Origin: Varanus komodoensis
Lineage: Eukaryota > Chordata > Lepidosauria > Squamata > Varanidae
Length of the DNA: 64,000 nt
Assembly: GCF_004798865.1 (NCBI RefSeq)
Contig: NW_025336481.1
Coordinates: 26,282,966 to 26,346,965 of the forward strand
Direction of reading: 5' to 3'
The position numbers were made by a program, and so were the translations under genes. The notes under the pieces were generated by a model, which saw nothing but the letters and a program-made list of their open reading frames with translations, made no database searches and was not told the origin of the DNA. Positions 26,113-37,583 of the stretch are shown in pieces; the first letter of the stretch is position 1; every line of letters begins with the position of its first letter.

Positions 26113-28867
26113 GGGCTCTGAGCTTTCTGAACAAGCATACTTTGGAAGAAACTATATTTTCACTATATGTCCTTTTCCTTGCTATGTTCTTGATTCTCTT
26201 ACCTTATGGAGTTGGATAGTAAAAAGTATAGTTTTTTTATCATGCAACTTTAAATTCTCAATAAAGCAAGCAAAGAATATATTCCTAAACTATCATTCCC
26301 TCAATAGCAAACCTGGGTGATCTATCAGTTTGGAAATCAAAGCCAGCATAAACAAGGAGTGCTTCCTACATATCTGGTACAAGCTTTGATGTAAGTAGGG
26401 ATGTGCAAAAATTTTGGTTTTGCTCACAAAACACACAAACCTGCCCTATTTGCAACCCTGAATGTGTTTGTAAACATGTGCCTACAGAAACATGTTGCAA
26501 ATCGCTGAACTCATGTTTGATTTGTGCAATCTTCCCTGTTCAGTTTCAGCTGAATCCCTGTTTCATTCTATGGAGGAAGCTGAGCAAATGCAGGGAATTT
26601 TTTGCACATTTTTTCATGACTGATCACTTTTCACATCTGCACAAGGTAAGCAAAAGATTGGGCCTGAAACAATGTTTGAAGAATCCTGGTTTCCTGAAAT
26701 ATTGCCTATTTGTCCAACGAAACCCATTGGGGGCTTAAAACTCTCAAAAGCAGGCAAGTGTTAAAAAAAACCCCAAACTCTTCTCAGACTTGGGCTGTAA
26801 TTCCAGGTTTACCTGCTCATCTTGAATCTTTACAATAAGAGCTTCCTGCAGCTCGAAGGAACCCTGAATGGCACAGAACTAGTTGCTCAAAACTATCAAA
26901 GTCTGTCAGGTCAAGCCTCCCATGTTTTCCATATGAGTTTGGCAGATGCATCTTTGAAATATCAGTAATGGAGAAATGTTTTCTGTACCCTATCAGTGTT
27001 TTGCTTCCACATCCAGTCTATTGGAGCCATATTGCATGACTGGATTGAAGAGCAAGGAGAGAGATAAGCAGCACCATTGCAAAATCCAGTGGGGAAGAAA
27101 CCTGCACTCCATTCAAAATTTTCCTCTGTGGCACTTCTTCTCTCATCCAGCCCACACTCACATTTTTATTTCATGAAACCTCTTAAATCTCGTATTCGAG
27201 CTAATGGAGTAAGAGGGTTCTCTTCAACTGAATGAATCAGAATATAAAGAAGCTTCCTCTTCTAGCAACAAGAGCAACAACACGAATAATTGCAGAGGGT
27301 GGGTCACTTTCCTGCTCTTTGCAAACTGTTTAGATGGATGTCTCCTCATACTTGTGGGGGTGGGGGAGTGCTTTGTATTTTCTAGTGAAGTTTCTCAGCA
27401 AGAACATGAGAATCAGCCTGCTTTGGCATGGACAGAAGGGACAGCTTTTCTGGAGCAGGGAGGAGCAGGTGTGAGATGCAGTCTTTGACCCTGTAAGGAG
27501 ACAATGACAGAAATGTTAGAGGACCTTTGTCATTCCTGCCAACTTATCCTCAAGCAGCAAAAGCCACCCTGAGGGTGGGCAGCTTTACTGAAAGGGAGGG
27601 AAGGAGGGGAAGTTTCTAGTTTGGATTCAGCTCTACATGGGCAGATGATTCTCTCTCTGCTTTGCCAGAAAGCAGGATTTAAGTTCATACTATTCTGCAA
27701 ACAGTTAAATTTCAATGGAATAACTGTACCTCAAAGGATTGTTTTGAGTTTGAATTCAACTTTTGAGGAAGGGACTGACTCATAACAGTAGTAGAGAAAA
27801 AAAGAAAAGAAAAGGGAGTCTTCTGTGATGGATCAGTTTCCCCACCACTACTTGTTGTTGCTGTGTTGTCCCATTATTTCAGAAGTTGCGTATGACCAGC
27901 AGAAACCTCTCATGTGTGTGGGTGTGCGTGCATGCATGTGTGTGTGTGTGTGTATGTGTTCATATTATGAAATTCAGACTCACAAAACAGCTGTCAGAAT
28001 CTTCTGGACTTGTATGAAACTCTTTGTGTAGCGGATTATGCTTTGCTGTTGTCCTGGATTAAATCCTTGACTTTTGGATTTGACCGCTCCCTGAAACCCC
28101 CAAAAGCCACTATTAGCATTTTTACCCACATTGTAATGCCTGACTGCCTGGCATGTCACAGGATGCCTTTCCCAGGTGTCTTCAGACAATTTACACCATC
28201 ACTTTCTATATGCTGTGTTTTTCTCCTGGTGTATATATGTCAAACTTTTGGTACTGCTCTGGGGCCAGAAAGAATGGCTTCATAAGAATCATCCCCTTGG
28301 GGCATCAGATTCTCCACTTACTTTCCCACCTTCCTCACTCCCATCCATGGCTTCTTTTTCTCCCCATAATTGTCCAGTGAACTGGGAGAGTAAATGCAAT
28401 GCTTCCCCACTGTTGTTTGAAAAAATAAAGTTTGTGATGCGATTTCAACTTTATCATCAATGACCTAGCTCAGAAGTAAATCACACTAATTTCAATGGGA
28501 GCTAGGTGGGGGAAGGGGGGATGGATGCTGATCCCATCCCACTGGCTTTAACCCCTGGGAGGCGAAAGGGCAACAGCAAGCATTAGTAGAGTCAGCTGCT
28601 CTTTCTCCTTATCACTTCTCATGCACTGTGGCGTTTATGAGGGGACTGGAGTAGCTGTCATTTTTTAAAAAAAATCTCTGCTCCTTTGTTCTAAGAAATG
28701 CTTGCATAGAAATGAAGCTTAAAGAGACATCCCGCCCCCACACACATGCCCTTTTTAACTTCTACTTCTCCCACAATTGTGTTTGTGTGTGACACTAGAT
28801 CATATTCTAAACACTGTTCTTAACCCCTCCTGTTTTCATTAGCAACTGTAATGTGTGATTTGCATAA
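26113..28867. other. Non-genic stretch
   Basis: No gene recognised. 26398-26740 has repeated tttgcac and tgtgcaaa words and may be an unclassified repeat. A (TG)n tract occupies 27912-27960. Confidence 0.4.
27912..27960. repeat. (TG)n microsatellite, interrupted
   Basis: TGTG runs are interrupted by GGTGTGCGTGCATGCATG. The alternating purine-pyrimidine stretch is capable of Z-DNA. Confidence 0.9.
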
Positions 28868-28982
28868 ATACTGGCTCTGTGCTTCCACATAGATGGAAGG
28901 GGCTTGTCTGGATCGATATTGATAATACTGGTCCAGATGGAGCAATGGTCTAATATAGTGAAAGGCAGCTTCTTAAGAAATA
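28868..28982 (+). mobile_element. CR1 LINE 3' terminal fragment
   Basis: 'ggctctgtgcttccacatag', 'ggaaggggcttgtctggatc' and 'ggtctaatatagtgaaaggc' followed by 'agcttctta' match the CR1 3' end type '...ggtctgactcagtataaggcagcttc'. Only about 115 bp can be assigned. Confidence 0.55.
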
Positions 28983-31364
28983 CCAGTGCAAAACCCTTCT
29001 CGACGGACCTTGCCTGTCTTGGCTAACCATGCTGTCCTTCTTAGTCAGAGATGTAAAATGAATTTCCTGTGGCAGCTGAGACTTAGTTAAGCAACAAGGA
29101 TTGGTCAAGCTTCAGGGAGTCTTGAATTTTGTGTCTTGCTCTTGGTCCTGACCTTTACTTGCTTTCGGAACCTCCTTCCTTGTTGCTCTCAGATCCTGGC
29201 TGTTCCTTAGTCCTGGCTCCTGGCTCTATCCAGGCTTTGCTGCCCAAGCACAGCCCTGACATTAGCCAAACAATAACAGCAATGGGTGGGAGAGACAAAG
29301 TCCCAAAATAGCATTATTAAAAAGAATAGTAACATGGCCAGTAGGCTTCTGTGAAAACCTTCTTCAGTGGTACAAACTCTTATCAGGATGTTGTGAGTAT
29401 CTCTTACTGAGCATCTTAATGAGCATCCTACTGAGATGCTGTTTTAATGGGAAAAATTGAATTTTGTGATCCTTAAAAAGGTATTTGTTGAAATTTGATG
29501 GCATTTTACTATGTTTTAGGAGTGTCATTACTCTTCTATAGAAATCATCTTTTTTTGAAGAAGTACACTGTGAAGTGTCCTCTCTCTTTATTCCTTGTGT
29601 TTGGTGCTGCTTCTTTTCTCTTTTGTTAGTAATGAGCTGAGTTATTTTCTGATTGGCCCGTGGATGGAAGGTATAAATATTATTTACATTTGCATGACAC
29701 TTTCACATATACATAGTGTTTCTCATGTATTATCTCACTGTATTGTTTTACACCAACCAAAAGATGTCAGAGACAAAATTCAGAGCAGACAATTTCTGAT
29801 TTCTATCATTCCCTAAGGCCGTGTTTCTATGGCTCTTGATACCATCTGGGGAGTCTTAGGATAATTCAGAGCCCCAACTCTGAGATCTCTGAGAGGGATT
29901 CCAAATGCTGAACCCCACACCTCTCCTTTGGAGCCCCTGTGAAAAAACTGTACTGGCTGCCACCCTCTCTGAGGTCATGCATGGACCAAGGGGATGAGAG
30001 TAAAGAAAGGTATGCCAAGAAGCAAGAAAGGGAAGATGCTGTGGCCATGGACTTATGCTGGTTCCTAGTGGCATCTCAGTCCCTTCCCCTCCCCTCCCCA
30101 GTTTAGTTGTCTGCAGAAGGCTGTCTAGATGATATACCCAGTGCAAGGCATAGAGGTGATGGAGATTCCCACCAAGCCTTGTTCCAAGCATAGGATCCAT
30201 GTAAGCCCCCGTATTTCGAGGCATATGGGAATTGAGAGAGTGAGGGTGAGAGAATGGTGTCCCCAGCCAGTATGCTGTGCAACATGAGCTGCGTGTTGTT
30301 AACGCATGTCAACATGGCCATCTCAAATGCTCTGGAAATAATTCAAATAATTTAAACAACTAGTGGCTGTTCTGCCTTTCTTGTTTGGAGATCAAGAGAT
30401 TTTCTCCACTCACCACGAATGTAAATATGTGTTCTCATCCCCATGGCAAGCTGCCACATGTAAATAACTTTCTGAATGGAGGGCTTCTCTACCAAAGGCA
30501 TTTGTTTTGTGCTTGTGGTACATCAGTCATCGTGCTTTACACGATGCTGTTGTTCTACAGGGCTTCTCCTGTGCTTTCCAAATACTTGTGCACCTTTTTA
30601 AATAAAGTTTGAGGAAAGTTAGGTATTATCTGACTATCAGGCTAAAACACACACATGCATTTCTGTGATTCTGCTATACTACAGTGCCACTTTATGATTG
30701 TGTAATGGGACACCTAGGAAGGCAGACAAAGGGAGGTGTGTGTGAAAGAGGGTGAAAAAGGGCATGTGTAAAGGTGCTGGTTTTAAGCCTGCAATCCAGA
30801 AATACAAGCCTCAGTAAAGTAGCTGGTTAGGGAGGCTCATAGAAAGATGCCCAGAGTAATCGCAAGGATAGAAGAAACAACAAGCTGGTAGCTCATCAAG
30901 GTACCTGAAGTTCCACCAGGCAGCTTCATCTGCTTTTTTTTCCCATCTGTGATTGCAAACTTCCTGCCACCATGTTTGAAAAGGAAATGTTTGGGTGCAC
31001 ATTTTTTAAAAAGTGTATCCCCAAAAGCATGTTTCCCTTTCCACCATTGACTGAAGTGTGACAATGCATATTTTTTTTCTTAATGTGCATTTTGCAAATG
31101 GGCACCACGAGCTTGGGGGATTTCACCAGAAAATCTGGTTGCAGTTAGGAGTGGAAAAAGGACAAGTTTTGATTTTAAGCAAGTGGCTGTATGTGGGGAA
31201 AAGGGCTGCTTATTTTGGTTGATAAAATCTTCTGTAATATAGTGATACGATGATTCATTTGTTCCACAGTGTCTCAGCTATGGGGATCATAACAATCCAT
31301 TGTAACAATGCATACACCCACATCCAGAAACTCATGCATACATTTTATTTTCTTATCAAGTCGT

Positions 31365-31385
31365 CTCCTCCTCCTCCTCCTCCTC
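31365..31385. repeat. (CTC)n microsatellite
   Basis: About seven CTC units. Confidence 0.9.
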
Positions 31386-31992
31386 ACACCAAATACTTTA
31401 ATAATTCTCTCGATTGGGAGTAGATTTCCAGTGGCAGTCAGAACTGACACTTACAGAATACAGCAAGTACCATCTGTAAAATGAATATTAGGCTGTTTCT
31501 TAAATCCTCTTGAAAGTCTCTTGAAAGTGCATATATTAGCATGGGGATATCTGAGGGCAAAAGCTACAAAGATCATAATGAGATTATTGCTATTTTATGC
31601 AACTATAAATGCATACTTTGTTGTTGCTTTATGAAAAAGCTCTAATTCTCTATGATTATTTTGATTAGTACCATTCACAGCCAAATGCTTGAATCAGACA
31701 TCTCTAAAAGGTTCCATAATGAAAAAGTAGGACAAAAAACAGTTATTTAGCCAGGAAATGTTGCTTCTCTGTGAGGCATATTTTTCACATTTTATCTATA
31801 ACTGAGAATCTCATCATTTTCCTGTACTGATGGATAAGATACTAATTCTGATTTGCATCAAATGACTGGCTCTTATTTTATCCCATTTGTGATTATACAT
31901 GTTGAATTCTAACTTTTCAGAATTGAACAGACATGTCTAGTATTCGAAGTTGGGGCTAGAGTGATCAAAAGAGGGAGGTTAAAAATTGTGCT

Positions 31993-32030
31993 CATGTGTG
32001 TATGTGTGTGTGTGCGTGCACACACACATC
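31993..32030. repeat. (TG)n-(CA)n palindromic microsatellite
   Basis: A TG run joins a CA run through GCGTGC, making a near-perfect inverted repeat of alternating purine and pyrimidine. Confidence 0.85.
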
Positions 32031-32686
32031 TTAGAACTAGAGTTCCTTGAGGGAGATTTCACTCAAAGAATGGGGTCTTAGCTGGACTCAGCTCCTTCTC
32101 CTCCTTCTCCTTCTGGACCACTGAATATATTCCCCAGACAGTGGAAAAATCTTCTGGACATGGTATGGAGGAAGTGGTGTAGAGGACTGCAAAGGGAAGA
32201 TAGTTTTGGGGAAATGCTCTGCTCCATATATTTATTGAAGACTTTTCTGGATCCAAATGCCATCTGTTCATAGAAAGACACTTCTGTAACCAATCCCTAG
32301 TTGTTGCTGCTGCTATTGTTGTTTTTTTAAAATATGCTGAAGATGATATTTCCTTTCTTTTTCACAGACATTGACCAAGGCATTTTGGATTCCTAAATGC
32401 AACATTAGTATGAAGTATCAACTTTACCAGCATGGATGAGAGAAAGAAAAACAAAAAGTAAGAGTGAAAAACACAAATCCAACTCTCTCTACTCCATGTT
32501 ATCCTGCTTTTCAGACAATTACTGGGGACAGGAAAAAAACACCTTGCAACACCTCCTTCTCTAGATAATGGATGGGCCAGGAAGCAAGGAATGCAGCCTT
32601 GCAGTGGTTCCAAGGCCCTGGGTGATGGCAGATGCCTTCTGTGTTTCCAGTTTGTTCTCAAGTTCCCTGTATTAAGATCTAGCATA

Positions 32687-33090
32687 CAGGCATAACTCAG
32701 AGATATGGCAGGTTCATTTCCAGACTATCATTAAAAATATCACAACAGAATCACATTTTTGTTGTTGTTTCCCAGTGCATATAAAAGTTATGTTACACTA
32801 TATTGTAGTCTATTAAGGGTGCGATAGCATTATGTCTAAAACAAAAAATATTCCTAGCTTTTGAATTAAGGTGAAACACATACCATTTACTTGAACACTT
32901 ATTGGCCATTGTAAGTTACTAATTGGCCTAATTTCAATATTGTTGTGTCTCAGGGAACAGGGAGGCCCAAGGAGAGGGAGAGAGATGGGAGAATGGCTGG
33001 TTGGTGGAGCAGGCAGAGCACACACAACATTCAACATTTTCCAAATAATATTTCATTAAGATAATTGCATAGTAATATCTTTGATGAAAA
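32687..33090 (+). mobile_element. Tigger1-like (pogo/Tc1-mariner) DNA transposon, internally deleted
   Basis: The left end CAGGCATAACTCAGAGATAT follows a TA dinucleotide, as expected for TA-targeting elements, and differs by few bases from the Tigger1 terminus I recall (CAGGCATACCTCGGAGATAT). Two blocks of Tigger1 non-coding sequence follow: 'ttcccagtgcatataaaagt ... gtagtctattaagggtgcga' (32768-32840) and 'aattggcctaatttcaatat ... gagaggcccaagg'-type sequence ending in 'cacacacaacatt' (32920-33032). The transposase region is absent between them, so this is a non-autonomous deletion derivative. The right TIR is not visible, and the end at about 33090 is inferred from a weak match. Family assignment is from memory. 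Confidence 0.8.
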
Positions 33091-34596
33091 AGCATTAATT
33101 TCTTATCCCATATTTGATATTATTATATACCATTGCTAGTAAAAACCATTGCCACCAGTAACTGAGTAATACTATACAATCAAGAGAGAAATATATGCAA
33201 AATCAAAACGTGTAACATATTTTATTTGATTTACTTTGAACTCTCCCATGTATTTCCAGGTGGCAAAAATTGGCATTCCTGAGGTTTTCCAGGAATAAAC
33301 CCTTTATGTCTGATTAAAATGCAGATGAGCTTCATAAACCACTGTAATTTGAAAGGACTGATTTACTGATGCAGTTGCCTTCCATCTGCTTCAGGTGTGA
33401 AGTTGGAAAGAATTTGTTATGATAAAACTAAATTTAATTTGGATTCAGAATTCATATACCTAAGAGGAACATATTCCATATAAGTTTCTACTGTACCTAA
33501 GCATCTGATGGTGGTGGTGCTTTAAATAGAGGTTTTGTATTAAGTCAGTCAAATGTTAGTATGATGTTAGTGATGGGATGGCCCATGAACAGGTATTAAA
33601 TATTTTTATTTATGAAAACCTTCAGTCCCAATATAGCCAGTAGCGGGAACCTACAGAATAATGGAGAAGGCAAAATGACACAATTTGTAAACTTACTGGC
33701 AGAACAGGTAATGAATGGCAGAGGATTTGAGCAGCAGTGAAGGATCTTGGACAGCACCAAAATGATGACATGATCAGGATCTGAAAGCCCAGCTGAGCCC
33801 ATATATCAGGGATGGACTGCAAGCCATACACTCCCTCCCTTGCCTTTCTATGCATTCTTCACTGCCCCTGCTACTGATAGGGGATGTGGCAGCAAAGGAA
33901 ATGTGATGGTTTGTCACATGCTGCCACATTTTGGTGGCAAAGCACCCATTTTCTGCTTCTTTGCTTCTGATCCAACATTTTGTAACAAATGCAGTAGTGC
34001 TGTGGCAGAGAATGGATGCATGAGTGCTGGGGTGATCTGTCTTCCAAAATCCCTGATCCTACTCACTCCTGCTCTATATCAGCCTTACCTATTCCAGCCT
34101 TTGCTTCTCTGGGATACTCCAAGGGGAAGCCCTTATGTGTGAATCTTTGCACTTGTAGCCATATAGTTTTGTATGGTTTGATGTATTGTATGTGGTGAAC
34201 TGATACAGCATAATAGCCAAACAACGAATGGCCAAGCTAAACTTTCTGCCAATCACTTGGCTTGATTACTTTTGTATATGCATATATAGGTAGAAATTTG
34301 CTTAGGACCATGGTTAATTGAGAAAAGGAACTTAAGTTTCTTCTACTCTTGTTTTCAGCCTGAAGGTTGCCCTACTCCCCTGCTGCTGCCTGTGCAGAAG
34401 GTTAAAATAAAGAAACATATAATGGAGCTATTTCTTCTTTTTTATGTCCCCCATGGGACAGATGAAATTTCCGGCCATACATTGGAGGAGGAGGCATAAA
34501 TCTTCTGGCCTTCACATTCTTACAGTCAAGTAAATAAGCCAAGCATTAGCAGGACACTTAGTTTTGCCCTGAGCTATGGAACTGATTAATTCATAG
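33091..34596. other. Non-genic stretch
   Basis: No gene or confident repeat. Frames of up to 100 codons (33840-34142) are unrecognised. Confidence 0.4.
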
Positions 34597-34680
34597 ACTA
34601 ATACAGGTATTAGGTATTACAGTCTCTATAGGTATTACAGCTTATACTCTATAGGTATTACATCAGTCTTCCAGGCTGAT
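34597..34680. repeat. Local tandem repeat around 'tataggtattaca'
   Basis: Three to four imperfect copies of a 'ctctataggtattacag' unit lie side by side. The last runs into tacatcag...ctgatgta, a small inverted repeat. Confidence 0.7.
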
Positions 34681-34689
34681 GTAAAAGGA

Positions 34690-34921
34690 GGAGGAGGAGG
34701 CCTGTGACCTGGGAATAAGGAAGTCCAAGGTTTGACTCTCACCTCTGTCATGCACTCACCACATGGCCTGAGGCAATACATCACCTCTCAGCCTCTGTGT
34801 TCCCTTTTTGCAATAAGGTGGATGATGCTGACTTGCCTGGCAGAGTTACAAAGCACTTTGAAGAGCTGAACATGCTATACAAATGTTAAAGGTGATGATG
34901 ACCATGATGATTTCTAGCTAG
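34690..34921 (+). mobile_element. MIR-like CORE-SINE
   Basis: Near full-length layout of an amniote MIR. A tRNA-like head has a B-box-like 'aaggtttgactctcacc' near 34727-34743. The core follows with 'catggcctgaggcaatacat', 'cacctctcagcctctgtgtt' and 'gcaataaggtggatgatgct'. The L2-type tail is 'acaaagcactttgaagagct' and 'catgctatacaaatgttaaa', ending in a GATGAT-rich stretch. It is old and unable to encode protein. Confidence 0.8.
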
Positions 34922-35367
34922 CTGTATTGTTGGGATTGTGAGTGGCAATGAAGTTAAAAAATATTCTACAGAATGGAATCTGTCTCACTAGAGATCCTTT
35001 AAAATGGACAAATTTGACTGATTTGCATTAGGAAAATAGTTGGACAGGCAGAGAGGTCTAAGATCACAGGACTGAAGTGGCCAGTGAGAGTGGGAATGTG
35101 GCTTGTAGGTGTATCAGCAGATACTGCAGAAGTTCTTGAGCATGAAGTTCTTGAGCATATATTGTTGTGAGATACTATCCACACGCCCACCCATTGGTAC
35201 AGAACAGAGGTGGATAAAACTCATGGGGGCTGTGAACATATCCACATTAAATGAATAATGCCTGCAATTTTGCGCATGTGTCATGACACACATGCAAAGT
35301 AGCTTCTGCTGAAACTATGCAATCAGTAACTGTGTGAGTATCTGAAAATGTAGTTTTTATTTTACAA

Positions 35368-35418
<51 letters not shown>

Positions 35419-36457
35419 CAAAATATGTTCCTTGAAGCAATTGTTTCAAAAACAATAACATCAAGGGGGCCAGATCGCCATGTGATTGCCAGTATTTCAC
35501 TGATGGTCTGCCTGTAGAATTGATAAAAATAAAAGGGCAATCCCCCCACTTAAATAAGTCACATCATAATTGTACTTTTGAAGCAGGGAAGCATAACAAA
35601 AATCTTTCCATTTCATATATTGCTTTTTAAGTAAAACATTACACTTATTTCATGTAAAACTTAATGGAGTCTGCTTTGAAAATGGGGTTGGGATTAGCAG
35701 AGGTGTTGACACTGAGTAATTAAGTTCTGTTATTCAACGGCAGGGAACTTTACTCAATGAAGGAAAAAATACACGCTGCTCAGCTTGCAAACAGCCATAT
35801 TACCTTTTAAAATAGGTGGCTGCCAGCAATAGCTTTCTTTATTACCTTTCTTATTGAGAAAAGCCATTGAATATTTCATTCATTCTCCTTTCCGTTGATG
35901 TTTTGATAGCCTGAATGCTGCTGTATGGTGAACTCATTTCCTGGAAATGTATATTTGTAACAAAGGTCTAATAGGTACATAATCCACTGGGTTCTTCATT
36001 CGTTTTTACCTAGAGTTGCTCATTGCTTTCCTTAAGGTTATAACTTGAGCTCAAGAATACAGCAGAATTTACAATAAGTGCCATTTTCTTACAAAAACCG
36101 CACTGACAGAAATGCAAGGTGTTTTGCTGCCATTTTATTTTATTTTATTTGGAGGGGAGAGAACTCTTTATTTTTTAAAGAAACAAATAATATGACCAAC
36201 TTTGGGATGTTGGGGGAAAACAGGCATCATAAAGCTTGTAAACTTAGAAATGAATATCAGATTGGATTTTTTTTTAAAAACTGGTTTTTCCTCCCATAAT
36301 GATTTAAATAAAAACAAGTCAATTTTACCAATTATGAAGCCAGTGTAATAAACCTTAACATAGCTTATACCATAATTAATGGGAAATTGAAATGAAAGTG
36401 AAAAGTATGCTAATAACTGAGTTCTCAGTGGAACAGAAACTTACCTATTTTTAATAA
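34922..36457. other. Non-genic stretch
   Basis: No gene. A 17-bp direct duplication ('gaagttcttgagcat') lies at about 35128-35158, and a (GCAG)n tract at 35369-35420. 35680-35960 is repeat-free and could hold conserved non-coding sequence. Confidence 0.4.
35369..35420. repeat. (GCAG)n tetranucleotide microsatellite
   Basis: Thirteen perfect GCAG units with no interruption, suggesting a recent and probably length-variable tract. The Cys-Leu-Pro-Ala run in one reverse frame is a repeat artefact. Confidence 0.95.
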
Positions 36458-36570
36458 AGAGACTTGCAGTCCTTTAAAGGTTAATGAATTGATTGTAGTA
36501 AAAGCTTTCATGAACTAAAGACCACTTCATCAGATGCATGAAGTACTATGGAGAGTTTCAAACTCATACA
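36458..36570. repeat. Unclassified interspersed repeat
   Basis: 'aaaagctttcatgaactaaa' followed by 'ccacttcatcagatgcatga' is a phrase I associate with a widespread reptile repeat. I cannot assign its class or boundaries. Confidence 0.35.
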
Positions 36571-36723
36571 CCATATATTATTGTGGGCAAAAGGATTGTA
36601 AACACTGAGATCAGAAAGAAATGAAAGCAAAAAATGATGATCACATTATTAATAGTAGTCATTCCGAGTGGAGTTGCTGCTAGTAATATAATACAAGACC
36701 ATATGTAAGCAAATGGGCATTAT

Positions 36724-36724
<1 letters not shown>

Positions 36725-36763
<39 letters not shown>

Positions 36764-36779
36764 AACCCCAACCCCAACC
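36725..36779. repeat. (CA)n microsatellite followed by telomere-like CCCTAA/CCCCAA units
   Basis: Eighteen CA units (36725-36760) run straight into cctaaccccaaccccaacct, variants of the vertebrate telomere repeat. Confidence 0.9.
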
Positions 36780-36919
36780 TGACTCTCTAACTGGGTGGTC
36801 CTTCTCTCCTAATATCACACCATGGCTCATCTGAGCTCATTCCTACCCTACACAATCCTCATCCAAAGAGTTTGTGCCAGCCTGACCCTAGAAAACCCTC
36901 CAAGAATAATTGCCTCTTT

Positions 36920-36981
36920 CATTGTGAGCCGCCCCGAGGGTGGGTTTTAAATGTTTTAAATAAATAAATAAATAAATAAAT
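36920..36981 (+). mobile_element. L2-type 3' tail fragment
   Basis: 'ttgtgagccgccccgagggt' is followed by 'ttttaaatgttttaaataaa' and a perfect (AAAT)n run: only the L2 3' terminus with its microsatellite tail. Confidence 0.75.
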
Positions 36982-37039
36982 ATAAATTTCCAAGGCATCA
37001 GGACAGGGAACAGGGTGCATTAGTACCCTGCAGCACTAC

Positions 37040-37341
37040 ACTGCTAACCACTGCACTACATGAATGGAAAAGATGGTAAATCTGGATGGCTTTTAAAGGG
37101 GATTGGACATGAGGGAGGAGGTTCTCAGCAGCTACTAGCCTTGCTGGATATGTGCTACCTTCCTTTACCAGAGGTGCATGCCTGCATACAGTGGTTGCTA
37201 AGGAACTTGGGCAGGAGGAGGTCTTGAATCCATTCTGCCTGAGTGAACCTGTGGGCACCTGGTTTGCCACCATGTGAACTGATGACTGGATTGCATGGAC
37301 ATTTGGTCTGATCCAGTAAGGTTTTTCTTATGTTCTTATGG
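37040..37341 (+). mobile_element. CR1 LINE 3' UTR
   Basis: Ordered CR1 blocks: 'ctggatggcttttaaagggg', 'attggacatgagggaggagg', 'agcagctactagccttgctg', 'gatatgtgctaccttccttt', 'gtgaacctgtgggcacctgg', 'gacatttggtctgatccagt', ending in TTCTTATGTTCTTATG. The clean terminal repeat fixes the 3' end at about 37341. No coding part remains. Confidence 0.85.
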
Positions 37342-37409
37342 AGTTAAACAAATTAATGGAAGATAAGTCACGATGGGTATTCTCAGCCTCCTGGTTTTGT
37401 AGGCCATAT

Positions 37410-37583
37410 TAGTTTGTAGGAGTGTCAGAGAAGGAATAGCAGGAGACAACTATTGACTCATACCCTGCTTGTGGTCTTCTCAGAAGCATCGAGTTAGCTC
37501 AGAGGGAGAAGCAGGATGCCGAGCTACATAAAACACTTGGGCTAATCTAGTATGGCTGTTTGTCCTATGCTCATGTGGTTTAA
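37410..37583 (+). mobile_element. CR1 LINE 3' UTR, more diverged copy
   Basis: 'actattgactcataccctgc', 'ttgtggtcttctcagaagca' and 'gggctaatctagtatggctg' followed by 'tttgtcctatgctcatg' match the CR1 3' end but are more diverged than the copy immediately upstream. Same orientation as its neighbour. Confidence 0.6.

Larger units (their letters stand above)
28983..32686. other. Non-genic stretch
   Basis: No gene recognised. It includes a (CTC)n run at 31365-31385, a TG/CA palindrome at 31993-32030 and a GCATTT-rich patch at about 30990-31095. Overlapping frames up to 122 codons at 29856-30224 resemble nothing I know. Confidence 0.4.

Noticed and set aside
25821-26219. Frames of 91-105 codons across the N gap
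   Set aside because: They are translations of (GGAAA)n and of Ns.
26398-26740. A transposon starting 'agggatgtgcaaaaat'
   Set aside because: The start resembles some reptile hAT ends but no matching right end or target duplication was found.
29688-29800. A further reverse-strand MIR copy
   Set aside because: Only 'ctcatgtattatctcactgt' resembles MIR; too little for a feature.
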